Source: Amoebidium appalachense
Lineage: Eukaryota > Ichthyosporea
DNA: 64,000 bases
Direction: 5' to 3'
NCBI GenBank assembly: GCA_963693365.1
Contig: CAVNZM010000012.1
Span: forward strand, 7,068,001 to 7,132,000
Below, one piece after another: positions 1 to 42,357 of this stretch (its first letter is position 1; each line of letters starts with the position of its first letter). The notes beneath the pieces were generated by a model. It was given only the letters and a program-made list of their open reading frames with translations, did not search any database and was not told the DNA's origin. A program made the translations under genes and the position numbers.

Positions 1-237
1 TTTCCCAATCACTTTGCTTGTCCGCCGCTCTCCCTTCCCCCCTCCTCCCCCTTGTCTCCCACCCTCGCTCCCTTCTCAGCTATGTTCACCACCTTCCCAA
101 CAGGGGTGTGTTTGTGTGTGCGGCTGTAGGCAAAGACGGGGGTTAGAATGTGCTGCAAAGCACAGAGAACAGTTTACAGAATACAAAAAACACATTTACG
201 ATTGACAACACAATGCAGGGGGGAAGGGGAGGGGGGG

Positions 238-275
<38 letters not shown>

Positions 276-553
276 ACAAGAGTATGTGTCATAAGTAGAA
301 CCAGTGGGAACTCAAGTCATTCACATTACTACCCGAAGTGTGTGTGGGGGGGGGGGGGAGGGGGGGGGGGGGGGGGGGGGGGGGGTACATATCCATGAAG
401 GCTAACGAATTGGGGTGATTAGAGGCAGCATATTTATTTTACTGCTTCGAGTTTGTGAATTTGTGTGTGGGGGGGGGGGAGGGAGGGGAAGGGGGGGGGT
501 GGGGGGGGGGGGGGGGGGTTGCGCTTATGTTTATTTGTATCATAACCCTGCAG

Positions 554-633
554 CTGGAAGACCGAATGGTGGCACCGGCCAACCTCGGCAAGGAACAGTT
601 CACACTGGCAGCACTGCAGGTGGGTGGGTGGGT

Positions 634-675
<42 letters not shown>

Positions 676-720
676 GGGGAGCTGTGCTTGTGCGTGTACC
701 TGTGTATGTTGGAGGGTGTG

Positions 721-778
<58 letters not shown>

Positions 779-975
779 GGGGGGGACAAACATAGTGCTC
801 ATGTCTGTAGGTTGCGTTGAATTTATCTTTTGTGTTGACAAGGGCCTTTTGTGTTCATAAGTGATGAGTTTAAAGGTTTACCTGTTGTATTGTATGATGT
901 CGGCCCATGGGTCATTTGGCTGGGGTTCAGGAAGGGGATTATTTCTGGGAAGGTAACTGACGTGTTTTAATGTCT

Positions 976-1006
<31 letters not shown>

Positions 1007-2043
1007 GGGTTGTTGTTGTTGTTGTTTCATAAGTGATGTCGAAATTATTTCTGGGGAGGTAACTGACGTGCTTTAATTTCTCGTTTTTTTTTTTTTTTTG
1101 TTTTTTTTTTCCCCCAACGTGCAGGGCCAGTTTGCCTCCTGCAAGCAACGAAAGTCGTTCAGGATGACGCGAGCACGGTCTTCTGGCGATATGGCCCGTG
1201 AGTCCATGTGTGCCCCTGCATGTGTGTCTGTGTGTGTGTGTGTGCGTGTGTGTGTGTGTGTGAATTTGTACGTGTGTACGTGCCTGCATGTGCGCGTTGT
1301 CTGTGTGGTTGTGTGGGCGCGCATGTCTGCCTGCCTGCCTGCCTGCCTGTGTATATGTCTTCGTGCAGGTGTCTGGATGTGTACACATCATGTGTGTGTG
1401 TGTTCTTTTTCCCCCTATCACGGTGTGTGCATGCACACGCTACTCTGTCCTGCACGTGTACCCATTTACGTTTTCTATATTAGCACCTTGCCAGCCCAGG
1501 ATAGACATTTTCTCTATCAAATACTAAAGTGTATCTACCCTTTTCATAGTTAGAACCGGTTGGAACGTAAAAGAAAGAACGTTTACGAACATTATAACTA
1601 TAACAGGTATATCTGCATATCTGACACCATGAAATATCTCGTCCTGTATTTTCTTTTTTCAGAACCCGCAGGACATAATTCCGAGCTCCCCATGTCAGGC
1701 ATTACGCCTCGAGACGAAGAAGAAATGACGGTGCTCACTTTGAGATCAAACCACTTTTTCAACATCCGAATAAGAAGATCGGTTTCCGATTTCGCACGGT
1801 GAGTGTATAATTGTGGCACGTGTATGATGTATATTTGTTTGCTCTCTCTTGCCTCTTCGTGCTTCCCTTCACTTCCTCTTTCCCCCTGCACCTCTCTCCG
1901 TCTTTTGCCCTTTATCCCTCTTTTCTCCCTCCCCCCCCCCCCCCCCCCCTCCCGGTCCCTGGCCCCGTCCCCGCCTCCTTCCCGGTGTTGTGTGAATGTC
2001 CGTGCAATTGGCAGGTAGGGGTGGGGATGCTTGCGTGTACGCG

Positions 2044-2107
<64 letters not shown>

Positions 2108-2246
2108 GCGTTTGTGTGTGCGTGTGTGCGTGTGTGCGTATGTGTGTGTGTGTGTGCGTCCGTGCGTGTGTGTGCGTGTGCATATGCATGCTTGCGTGTG
2201 TGTGTGTGTGTGTGTGCGTGTGCGTGTGCATAATGCGTGTGCATAA

Positions 2247-2329
<83 letters not shown>

Positions 2330-2897
2330 ATGCGCTTGCTTGTGTGTGTGGGTGGGTGGGTGGGTGGGTGTGCTTGTGCATTTGTGTGTTCATGTGTGTG
2401 TGTGTATGTGTGCTGTTTTGGTGCCTTATGTTGTGTTGTATCATTATGGTATTGCTTTCAGCTAACACCAGCCACACAGTCTACCATTTACACACCAGTG
2501 AGTCCTCACAAATGCATTCATTCATTTCTCCCTCACCACCAAGCGCCATTCTAAACACACCAAACAAAAAGTAAAAAAGGTTTAAAAAAAAGAAGAAAGA
2601 AAGAAAAGAAAAGAAAGAAAGAAAGAAAGAAAGAAAATTTTGGTCTGTCTTGAATTGACCTAGAAGCATAAACTAACATTTTCTATCTATCTAAAGGAGC
2701 AAACTGCGAAACAGGGGAGCATCTGCTTCCATGCCGAGAGACAGCACAAGCACGTCTAGGGTATGTGCATGTGCCCTCCCCACCCGTCAACTGTGTTTGT
2801 GTTTGCGTGTTGCTCCCTCCCTTTTTTTTAACGGTATTGTTCCTTATGTGCTCCCGTGTGCCCACGCACACACACACACACACACAGCGAGAGAGAG

Positions 2898-2978
<81 letters not shown>

Positions 2979-3136
2979 TGTACATACATATGTACACAAA
3001 CTCTCACCAAAAAAACGAAACGACGTGTCCCCAGATGGCCGTCTACACATCAACTGAGCTATCACGCGCAAACACGAACTATATACTCGATCACTGACAC
3101 GCCCGCGCACGCGCGCACACACACGCGCACACACAT

Positions 3137-3192
<56 letters not shown>

Positions 3193-4169
3193 CACGTACA
3201 CTACATACTCCCGCACACGTACAGGGTGGGCACCTCAACATCCCTGGGCAAGAGGACGTGAGCTCCCCCCAGACTCCACGGCCCCAACTTCACCGGGTGC
3301 AGAGTAGCCCGCACCTCTCATTTGACGAGTTGAACAGAGATGCAGAGGTTCATAACACTCCCCCCCCCCCCCCCCCTCCTTTACCCCCCACGCCTCTCCC
3401 CCTGTTTGCCTCCCCCCCCTCCCCCTCTCCCTCCCCCCCTCCCCCCCCTCCCCCTCTCCCTCCCCCCCCCCCCAAAAGGCCGCTTCCGACCATCAAACAA
3501 ACCTTTCCCTCCTCTCTCTCTCTCTCCCTCCCTCCCTCCCTCTTTCTCTCTCTCTCTTTCTCCCCCCCCCCCCCCCCCCCCCCCCGCCCCCGCCGCCCCA
3601 TTCCCCCTGTCCCCTTTTCTCCTCCCTTCCTCCCCCCTTCTCTTGCTCCCTCTCCCCCCTCCCCCCTCTCACGCACCCCCCCTCCACCCTAATCCTCTCT
3701 CTCCCCCTCACACACACACAGCCACTCTGCTTCCCCGGCCTCCCACCGCTATTGTCATCCCTGTGCTGTCCAGTCGTTGGTCATTTCATTCTCTCCGCTC
3801 TTCGAGTTTTCAATGCATCGCCCACTCCACCCCATCACCTCCACCACTGCCTGAGTCATCCTGTTTCGTTCCTTAAACGAATCTTTCCTTCTTTTCCTTC
3901 TCGCTAATGGTTTGGCTTTTTTCTTTTGTCTTTTTTTGTTTTTGGCGTCTCTAGACGTCCACCATGTAAGGTTTTCGCTCGCTGGTTCTTTACGTCAAGT
4001 CATTGAAACAGTCATGTGTTTCTGTATTGGATGTGTCAGTGTAGAACGCTCGATGAGCATGAAGAAGGAATCGCCAACACACCTGTTTGAGAGGAGGATT
4101 GAGTGTGAGAAGGGGACGGTGGGGAGGGGGGACCGGAGGTGTGCGTGTGTTTGTGTGTTTGGGCGGCGG

Positions 4170-4201
<32 letters not shown>

Positions 4202-4566
4202 GGGGGGGTTGAGAGTATTCTCACTGGAACGAAGTACTAATGAGGTTGGGGCGAAACAGGGCAGCCAAGGGGAACCGTCGGAGGCAAGCAGAACACATTC
4301 GGCAAACACAATTGTGAGTGAAAGGCAAACAAGCTGCTCACAAACACACGAACACACACACACACTCGCACGCACGCACACTCACACACACACCGACAAC
4401 ACACGTCATGACGTATCATGACACAAATGCGATCCTCATCCATAATATCCCAACCCTCATCTGATTCTCACGCACTTCCCTTCAACTCGACCGCAAAAGA
4501 AAGAAAAGGGCAAAAAGTAAAATACCCCAATCAAAGCAGGTGCATGCACGGGTGGGGTGGTGTGGG

Positions 4567-4617
<51 letters not shown>

Positions 4618-4705
4618 AATATACGACGTCTACTTGTACTGTCACATAGAATTACCAATTGTATCTCTACTAATCGACGAGTTGATGTAGGGAAGCCCCG
4701 AGGAA

Positions 4706-4744
<39 letters not shown>

Positions 4745-5044
4745 TGAGGGGGAGGGGGGGTGGGGGGGGGGGGGGGGGGGGGGGAGGTTATATGGAACAT
4801 GTGCCGTGTAGTTTCAAGCAGTTTGGTACAAATGGGATACCCTTGCACCATATTGCTTGCTGGCAGCTAACACCATAAACACCCACCCACACTGACACGC
4901 ATACATGGACCCACGGGTGTATGCGCAAGCGCACAATCATACACACACTTGCACTATATGTGCAAGCACAACACAAGTGTTTACATATGCAATACATGAA
5001 CACAAGCTTGCACATGTGCACACACACAACCAAACACACACGCA

Positions 5045-5076
<32 letters not shown>

Positions 5077-5080
5077 GACA

Positions 5081-5145
<65 letters not shown>

Positions 5146-5225
5146 ACACACAGTCACGGTTTGCAAAGAAGCTCTCTTCTGCCTTCCGCATGAGCAAGGA
5201 CAAGGACAAGGAGCCAAACCCATAG
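554..5225 (+). CDS. Unrecognised protein, C-terminal 177 residues (5' partial, 6 exons seen)
   Basis: I do not recognise this gene. Six exons join with matching phase: 554-619, 1125-1197, 1663-1798, 2697-2760, 3225-3347 and 5154-5225, ending in TAG. Each has an AG acceptor and a GT donor, and the split codons complete correctly (C+AA, CG+G), which is the main evidence that these are real. The visible product is basic and serine-rich, with several Arg-x-x-Ser stretches ([23 protein letters not shown]) that look like basophilic-kinase or 14-3-3 sites, and a lysine-rich end ([10 protein letters not shown]). No catalytic motif is visible, so this is probably a regulatory tail. The introns are filled with (GT)n, poly(G) and poly(C). 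The last acceptor is the end of a (CA)n run. The start and any upstream domains lie before the window, and a further exon could hide between 3347 and 5154. Confidence 0.6.
2046..2328. repeat. Compound (GT)n region
   Basis: Two long (TG)n runs (2046-2106 and 2249-2327) joined by GTGTGC-type variants, in an intron of the first gene. Confidence 0.95.
2864..3188. repeat. (CA)n and (GT)n facing each other
   Basis: Short (CA)n then (GT)n at 2901-2978, then (AC)n at 3121-3187; the two long runs are complementary and could form a hairpin around 2.9-3.2 kb. Confidence 0.9.
5053..5153. repeat. (CA)n ending in a splice acceptor
   Basis: About 100 nt of CA repeat whose last CAG is the acceptor of the final exon of the first gene. 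Confidence 0.9.
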
Positions 5226-7218
5226 CCGGCGTACCTGATTGGTTGTTTTTAAATATTTAAGATTTTACGACACGAATGTTATTGGTGCATATATGTGATA
5301 GGATAGAATTTACAGGTTGCGAAAGAATGGGGTGTTCAATATTTGGCTGTATTTTATGTAAATGTGCACTTGAATTACCACGTGCGCGCAACTCGCAGAT
5401 GTGCTCTAGCGCACGCACACACACACACACACGCACACATGCACCCACACAATCACACACACACACACACACTCACACACACACACACTCACACACACAC
5501 ACACACACACACACAGTTTGACATCTTGCTGTTACTAGTGGTTATATGAGTACGCTCGCACACACACGCACACACGCACACACACACACACATCACATAT
5601 CCACGCTTGTTCCACCATTACGCATATTGAGTGAGTGTACATATATGCGAAACCAAAGAACATGTAGTTCTGTATGTGCAAGTGTGGTGCTTTGTACGGA
5701 TGAGAGTTAAAAAGCTGTTGACAAGAGTTCGGTATCCTAAATATAGAGTTCAACGTATGGATTCAAATAGATGTTTCTCGTGGTAAATTCTTTTTTTCGT
5801 TTCGATTCATCTTTTGTGCCGCGTGAATTTTTGCGGAATTTATGCACGTGGCGTAGGTATGTAATGTGGTGATATAAGGCCATTAGAAGTGGTAGGCATG
5901 ACATTGTGTGTCTGTGCCTTGAATATAGATAAAGGATGTTGTAGGGTGTCCAGGTGGCTATATTTATCGATGATCGGGAAATCTCAGCCGGGATGATATT
6001 TGTGATGTCGTGCTGGCACCGAGATGTTTTGAATAAACACCCAACATGCACATAAATGCCTATCGTGGTGGGATTTTCTGATTGAATAATCGACAGACAA
6101 AAGCGCCTGACAAATCGATTCATCTCTCAGAGTCTGGCTCGCATCATTTTTGAGCAGCCCCCCACCAACCACCCACACACACATGCACACATGAACACAC
6201 GCACACACACGCACGCACGCACACACACACACATGTACACATGTACACAACGCACATGCACACACGCACGTACAGTCACGCACACACAAATACACATGCA
6301 CACCCACATGTGCACGGGCACATGCCGGATCATCATGCACATGTGTGTAATAGGGCAGTGCACACTATGTAGCCTATTATAGTGTCTTTTCTCTGCGCAT
6401 GCCTGGCTGTGTCATATTTATTCAGTGAAATGAAATTGATTGCATCCGTATATACGTGTCCGCACACGGTGCCACACAGTCCCGTGTTTACGCCATACGG
6501 CCCACACTTTCATTCCAATGCACAGCAAAAAATTGCGAGATTCACTTAGATGTATGGCTACTACTAAAGCAATCTTGTATATTTCATGAATATCATGTAT
6601 ATACATGCACATATACAAGAGCAGCCCCCCGGCCCTCCCCCCCCCCTCCCTCCTCCCCCGGGCCCCCCACCCCGTTTTCTCAGATATCATGCAACACACT
6701 GGAGCCATGCCCCATTGACCACGTACATACATTTGGGTTTTATAAAGCTCCCTGTATTCTTTTGTATTACATGCAGAAATATTGGTCCATAATCTCCGAG
6801 TACATATTGGCGCCGAAATTTTGTGTTTTGTGTTTGTGCTGAGAATTAAAATGTCCAAAAAAACACCACCCCCCAATTTGAAAACCATGACCACTGCACT
6901 CGGCCCCCTGGACCAGGCACGCGCAGTCACACACAATGTCATGATCATGGGAACACACACTGCACGCCCACTGTGTCGCGCCTGCACGCCCCCTGCCCGG
7001 CCACCCGCGGCACATATATATCTGCACCTTGTTCCCCCCAACATACACACCCGAAGCTTTCGGTGCCTTCTCAAATTGGTTCAGGCTTGCCAAATGGCCA
7101 ACGACCCCTTGCGGAACCATAAGGGGTAGGTCGTCAAATAAAACGTGATGACACATTTTTCCACACTCCCCCCCTCCCCCTCCCTCCCCCCTCCCCCCCC
7201 CCCCCTCCCGGCGCGCCC

Positions 7219-7308
<90 letters not shown>

Positions 7309-7728
7309 AACGAACTCTTGCCCAGGCTGTGCACCAAAACACATCAGCTAATGTTTGCTTTTATTGACAGTCATTTACCAGTAAACACAACCATTCCATA
7401 TTCCTTTTTGTTTTGTTGTTGTATAAAAATCATTCACGCGCCGATTGTAAGTGGAAACCGTACCGTTTGCCTAAAAACCTATATCTGAGAAAGCTTACCA
7501 GGTGGTTCCAATCGACAGATCGCTTCCAAAATATGCACGATTACACAGATTGCGGTCAACCATGTAAAAAAAACAGACTCAAATATCTACCAATCACATC
7601 TGATATATAGATGTAGAAGATGTAGTAGATAGCTAAATATAAACCCCCAGCAGAAAATGAAAGAAAACATTAAAGAACATCTGTCATATACGGCCTTCGT
7701 GATCGCCTATAAATAGCTCTTGTGGGGC
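5226..7728. other. Intergenic between two convergent 3' ends
   Basis: Holds (CA)n at 5405-5516, 5556-5592 and 7220-7301, CA/CACG-rich DNA at 6170-6310, and AT-rich unique DNA at 5600-6120 and 7340-7700. I see no convincing gene. The poly(A) signal for DDX19 probably lies at 7360. Confidence 0.6.
7360..7365 (-). terminator. Possible polyadenylation signal of DDX19
   Basis: On the minus strand this reads AATAAA, about 365 nt after the helicase stop codon at 7729. It is the first such hexamer I noticed downstream. Confidence 0.35.
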
Positions 7729-21115
<13,387 letters not shown>

Positions 21116-21665
21116 TTTGAGAGATGTTAGCTACCTAAGAGGAAAACTTCTTTTTAAAAACCAAACGTAACGTTCCGTAATCGCCGACTACACAGAAATT
21201 TAGGTTTTCTTTCGATTTTTTTCTTTTGCGTAAAGCAGGTAAATGAGATCCATACGATTGCGATTCGAAAAGCAGTTTCGTTACGGTAAGGGGCAAAGGA
21301 ATAAGCTACCACCTGGTGACGATGTGCCCCCCCCCCCCCCCCCCCCCCCCCCTCCCGATCGAAACACATATTTGCTATGTATATCAATATCGCTTTGAAT
21401 CACTATTACAGATAATAAATACAGATGAGTATACGTATGATTGCTATTGTTATTATAACTTGTAATTATTGAATTTCTTTCATGTTCACCGTTGTGGAAA
21501 AGTCATTCTAAAATTTCTGTCGCAGTGTGCGCATGCATACTCAGTGTATCCTAGTATGCAGTGGATGTGGAATCTGATCCCCCGGTTACAGTATAGTTTC
21601 CTTGGGCGGGCGGACGGGCTGGGAAAGGGAGGACTCGGCTGGAGAACTTGTGTGTGTGCGTGTGC

Positions 21666-21776
<111 letters not shown>

Positions 21777-22088
21777 GGGGGGGGGGAAGGGGGGAGGAGG
21801 GGAGGGGGGAGGGGGGAGGGGGGGCCAAATTTTGTCGCGGTTAATTAATAATAAAAAATGTATATTGGTGGTGGTGCGGCATGTGGTGGCCGTGTGTGTG
21901 TGTGTGCTAAATGGGGGGGGGGGGGGGGGGGGGGGGGGGGGAGAGAGAGGGGAAGGTGTGGAGGGGGGGGGGGGGGGGGGGTCGTAACGAAAAGTTTGGC
22001 TCAACTTCAGTGAGATTCTACGGTACTGAGTTTGACAGCTCATGCATTGTGTTTTAGTTAGTATCATGTTTGATGTTTTGACAGTACT

Positions 22089-22289
22089 ACAATGCTTGCA
22101 CTGAAAACGGCCACCAATCAGATCAAAGACAGGCTTTTGCAATATGGCACGGCTCGAATTAGGAAATAAATTTTGCTTCGCTCAGGATTCCCGGGCGCCG
22201 GCCAAGATTAAATTCTGGACGCCATCCAATCGTATCACGAGTTCTGTCCTGTTCTGATTGGAGGTCGTTTTCAGTGCAAGGATTGTAAT
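22089..22289. repeat. Inverted repeat with a shared CxxC-coding core
   Basis: The arm 22089-22134 is inverted relative to 22248-22289, roughly 85% identical by eye, with a spacer of about 110 nt. Both arms, read in their own sense, can encode LIGGRFQCKxC. No complete gene is visible around them. Confidence 0.6.
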
Positions 22290-22544
22290 AGAGGCCCCCC
22301 ACCGACGAGCAGGAGACGGAACCCGGCATATGAGAGTGCCCGGAATGTCACCGTGGGTACTAATTAAACCAACCACCGCTCCTCCCATTTAAATTTATGC
22401 TCTGGTACCGGTTTAAGTTGTTTGGTTAAGCGGTGGTTGGTTTAAGTCGCCAGCCAATGATTGGTGTTTGCATCGCGGGGGAGGGGGGGGGGGGGAGGGG
22501 GGGGGGGGGGGGGGGGGGGGGCAACCACATCGGCAGAGTCAACT

Positions 22545-22802
22545 TGCAAAATGCAGAATTATTCAATCAAAAAGCTGGATTAATCTGCAAACTTTGAAAG
22601 CAGAATTATTTTGCAAAAAGCAGCAAAAAGCAGAATTGTTCTGCTTTCGACAGCAGAATACTTCTGCTTTAGCAGAATAATTCTGCTTTTAGCTCTTTTA
22701 GCAGATTGATTCTGCTCTTTGCAGGGTGATTCTGCTTTAAAAAGGAGATTGATTTTGAGAAAGCAGAATAATTCTGCTTTTTAGCAGAATAATTTTGCTT
22801 TT
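22545..22802. repeat. Cluster of 17-bp palindromes AGCAGAATnATTCTGCT
   Basis: At least six near-perfect palindromes lie in this interval (near 22630, 22652, 22671, 22700, 22762 and 22783), with half-site copies around them. The stretch is AT-rich with no dinucleotide run and lies between DDX19 and VPS36. Confidence 0.85.
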
Positions 22803-24222
22803 TTGGAGGAAAGGAGGCTGAGGGTGCGGCACACTCCGCCCGTGTATAAATTATAATAATGATATTATTTGATCTTGTAATTTTATTGGTAGTTTAAACT
22901 ATGGGCATTTACTTTTGGCATGTGATTATTTGCTCACCAGTGTGTGTGTGTTCTTGATCGTACTTATTCGTTGCTGTATGAGATTAACCGTTGATGCGCC
23001 ATTCAATTGGTAAAACTCACACTAGTTCTGGGGACTGAATGATGTTTAGATGTGCTCATGTGCACAGTGACTCCGGGATGAAGTTGCAAATTCGGAAAAT
23101 ACTTGCATATTTTGGTGGTGGTGGTTGGGGGTGGAGGGGGGGGGGGGGAGGGGGGGGGGGGGGGAGGGAGGGAGGGAGGGAGGGAGGGAGAGGGGGGGGG
23201 GGGGGGGGGGGGGGCATCTCTTTTGAAGCAAAGAAGGTTTTAATCAGGCTTTGGAATGTAAAATGTCAATGCAACATCGCAAGTGACCCCGGTTCAAGTT
23301 GGCTTAGCAAAGCATATGTGGTTGCTGGTGTAGTATGTATTCTGCATAATGCCTTGTGAATTGAGTTTTTTCAATGTTGTTTTTAGGTAGCATATGACGC
23401 AAATATTTTTTATGTCACCTTGCCTATTAACAGTATCATGTCCACCATTAGGGCCAGTTTACAGATTGGTAGCAAGCGGCAACCCAACATTAAATAATTT
23501 TATTCTTTACACAACAAAAGGGTTTTAGACTAATAACACCTTATAGCACCGTGATGTTAAAAACAGGCAATGTGACAAGCTTAAGTTGAAATCTCAGTAA
23601 ACGGTTATGCCATGCAACAGCAAAAGCAAACCTCACTCAGTCTGGAAAGGATCACGATATTGCAAAGAAAGCAATAAACTAACCTATGTATGTGAATCAT
23701 CGGACCCAACTTGAAAATCGCCGAAAAAGAAACAAGGCCGGGATCTCGGTGTCAAGAGTGTTGCGCACATAAGGGAAACATCTCGAGTTAGTGACTGTGT
23801 AACAACACCATCGTACTATTACAACCTTACACTAGTACTATACGGCGTAGCTAGCCAGCTGCAAAAATACTCTCCCCCCCCCCCCCCCTTCCCCCCCCTT
23901 CCCCCCCGTCCCCCCCCCCCCCCCCCCCCCCCCCCTCTCCATCGGGCCTCCGGGACCCCCTGCGCGTGTGCTTTGCCCTAGCCTCCGGCCCCCCAAAAAG
24001 GCTATATGTGTTTAGTATTAACCCTACCAGGAGGCGTATCTATCTGCACCCATGCCTAGTACTGTATATATCATGTGCCACCACAATTAACGATTACCCA
24101 TGCATATGCATGTGCACATCTACACAGCATCGACTGGGCTCACCATATTTCGGTGAATGGGGGGCTGCTGAGATGCGTACGCATGACGCGTATGGGGGAG
24201 AAGGCACAGGGTGATAATGGGC

Positions 24223-24375
<153 letters not shown>

Positions 24376-25136
24376 ATGCACCTGTGACCAAAAAGTGAAT
24401 TCCTGCCTTTATTATTTACCATATGGGGACGCAGATCGTACCTGCACTTGCCCATCAAAAGAACAAGACGATTCCCATATATATCTTAAACCTATCTTAC
24501 TATTATATCCCAATTATATCCCAATCCTAAAATGTGCACACAAAAAAACCTGCATCGATGCTTGTCATTCGAAAGATACGGTCCATCATAACCCCCCCCC
24601 CCCCCCCCCCCTCCCCCCGGCCCCCATTGTTATGGCAGGTAGCGGTGTTAGCAATAGCAGACCCACCAAAATACCATGGCCCTTGATAATAATCTATGAA
24701 ATACCTTTAAGAGGTTCAGTGCTGTTCGAATTCGCTATCATCATGCATCTCTCGAGATTCACAACCTAAAGCACAAAAGTAAATCCATTGCAAGTCAGAG
24801 CTTGCCCATAGTGAATATGTCCTCTAAGTACCTGACATGCACATCCACCCGATTATGTGACCAAAATAGATATACCATGAGATATGACACATACTGCTAG
24901 CGCTATATGTTCGTACACTCGCTGTTTTCTATCATATATACCTCCCTTTCTCTATCAGGTAGAAAACTATAACAAAACCTAGTACTGAACGTCGCCACAA
25001 CAGCCAAAATGAGAAACAACCGTGAGCAACTAATGATTTTCTAATGACACCATGGTCGTAGGAGCTAAGTGCCACAAAAACCACCCCTATTTCCGTTTTT
25101 TGCAACATGAAACTACGGCATTTTCCGCAATTTCCG

Positions 25137-36137
<11,001 letters not shown>

Positions 36138-36619
36138 TTTTTCAGCAACTGTGGAGTTACACTATGAAGACGTTACGACCCAGTGCCTGTTTACTTGCCT
36201 CCAATGACATGCACGCGTTTGCTTCCCTTCACTTGTGGTGCATGCAAAACCACAACAGTGGAATAACGAGGAATAGAGTGGTGATCATGTGCACAAAAAA
36301 AGGGGGAAAAAAGGGAAACGATCAGCGTGGGGAAGGGGCGAAGTGGGGAGGGGGGGATGCAGTCTTGATTGAAAGAGAAGCAAGGGGGAGTGAAATGGGG
36401 AGAGACGCAGGAGGGGGGAGGACGCAGGGGGGGGGGGGGGGGGGGGGGGGAGGGGGAGGGGCGTTGAACTTCAGCCCAGAGAAGAAATTTGTTGCTTGCT
36501 CATGCTATTAGCAAGAAAGAGTGATACAAGTCATTCCCACAGGATGCGAACAAAGGGAACCAGATGGGGGGCGGAGAAGGGGCAGTGAAAAGGGGAAAGG
36601 GGGAAGGGGGAAGGGGAGA

Positions 36620-36655
<36 letters not shown>

Positions 36656-36776
36656 AGAAAGAGAAAGAAAACACGCACCTATGAATGCAGCAATGGCCTG
36701 CGTGTGTATAAACACCGGGTGAGTCGTACCCGGAGTGTTATTCTTCGCTCTGTATCTGTGTCTCTCCGCCTCTCTG

Positions 36777-36822
<46 letters not shown>

Positions 36823-37650
36823 CCTCTCTCTCGCTCTCTCTCCCCACACAGCTCTCGCTCTCTCTCTCGAGATGATCATGGCGCAAACTGTGATACCTTT
36901 TTGACCAATCACATCACAGAGATGAAAGTCTCACCCTGGTGACGTAATCAACCACCTGTTTCGAAAGGACTTACATGTTCGGGTTTTGCTCCGGCAAAAG
37001 CAGGCCACCATGTATCTATATTCAGCTATAGTGAATTATAGTTCCATAATATGAAAAAAAAATTACAGCCACAAAAAAAAAACTGATGTAAATGTGTTTT
37101 TTCTTTGAGCTATCAAGAGAGTAAGCTGAGTACTGTATTCTGATGGATGGCAGCCAGCGGTAAAGTTACTTTCTTTTAGCGTTTTCTTGATGTAATGGGA
37201 TTGGTGCTTTAGTTTTTCTGTTGCCTGCACAAGTTTATGTGCCCAATCATATAATTATTTGGTCAACAGCGGAGTTTGTCTGCTATTTTCCGGAATTTTT
37301 CCTGCTCCGAACTGTATGATTGGTTATTGATTTTGTTACGTATCATAACACTTCTACATCCTTGCTCGCCCGACGAACTGTGTTGCATGCAGGAATTTTT
37401 TTTTCTTTGCATGTATCATATATTATTTTTTTTTTTTCTAGCAGAAATGGAAATAAAAGAACAAGAAAAACCTAAACTCGGGAAGCGGATTCAAAGAAAG
37501 TCACGTGACTACCCACATGCTGCAGCAGCGGTAAAAAGAAATTCCAACAACAATGACTTAGAACCAATGGATACATCCCGTTTGCCATGGTACACCAATC
37601 ACAACGCTTCCAAAGCTTTAGGCTTATTGCCGGTGCGCCCTCGCGGACAG

Positions 37651-37663
37651 TTCCGGACTTTTC
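37651..37663 (+). promoter_or_regulatory. Heat-shock-element-like site upstream of HSP90
   Basis: The site reads TTC-cg-GAC-tt-TTC: three alternating 3-bp HSF units at exact 5-bp spacing, with one mismatch in the middle unit (GAC for GAA). It lies 17 nt before a TATA box and about 95 nt before the HSP90 start codon, where a functional HSE is expected. HSF1 binding is inferred. Confidence 0.5.
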
Positions 37664-37679
37664 ATTGCCGGCAAAAAGG

Positions 37680-37687
37680 TATAAATA
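37680..37687 (+). promoter_or_regulatory. TATA box of HSP90
   Basis: TATAAATA lies 70 nt upstream of the HSP90 ATG, directly downstream of the HSE-like site. Spacing suits a short 5' leader of about 40 nt. Confidence 0.6.
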
Positions 37688-37753
37688 GTCGGTCGCGCCA
37701 GCACATGGATCATATTTTTTTTTTGTTTTGTGCTTCGGGCAAAACACACTTAG

Positions 37754-41954
<4,201 letters not shown>

Positions 41955-42351
41955 ACGTCAGCCGTCAGCCTTCATGCAACATCGGGTGTGTGGACATATA
42001 AAAATGGACTGTGTGCACATGCGTGTGTTGTAGACTGAAGGGTGTTTTTCAGGCGCTTGTTCGTTTTAATTCTTTTTTTGGAATGGATAGGTGAAGGAAA
42101 ACGTCAACTTTCTGAATAGCTCACTCCCATCATACTTGCATAGTTTGCACACGCTTTCATTGCATAACACAACACCACTTTCATACATTTTCATATTCAT
42201 ATAAAGCGCATTTGCACACTTTTGGCGTGGCTTCGCTCCACGTTATATAATGTGAATAGGAGCGAATATGGCTCGGAGCCTATTGTATGTACATGAAGTA
42301 TACTGCATCGTATGTGAACGGCACGAGACCGTGTATAGACTACTACCGAGA

Positions 42352-42357
42352 AATAAA
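42352..42357 (+). terminator. Likely polyadenylation signal of HSP90
   Basis: AATAAA lies about 400 nt after the HSP90 stop, at the end of the repeat-free 3' region and just before C-rich low-complexity DNA. Confidence 0.45.

Noticed and set aside
1995-2574. Long Cys-Val, His-Thr, polyglycine and polyproline open frames throughout
   Set aside because: They are translations of (GT)n/(CA)n and poly(G)/poly(C) runs, open on several frames and both strands at once.
3900-4440. Extra exon of the first gene between 3347 and 5154
   Set aside because: Candidate acceptors lead quickly to stop codons, and the flanking exons already join in phase.
6418-7074. 218-residue minus-strand frame between the convergent genes
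   Set aside because: Low-complexity Gly/Arg-rich ends, no recognisable motif, no splice partners.
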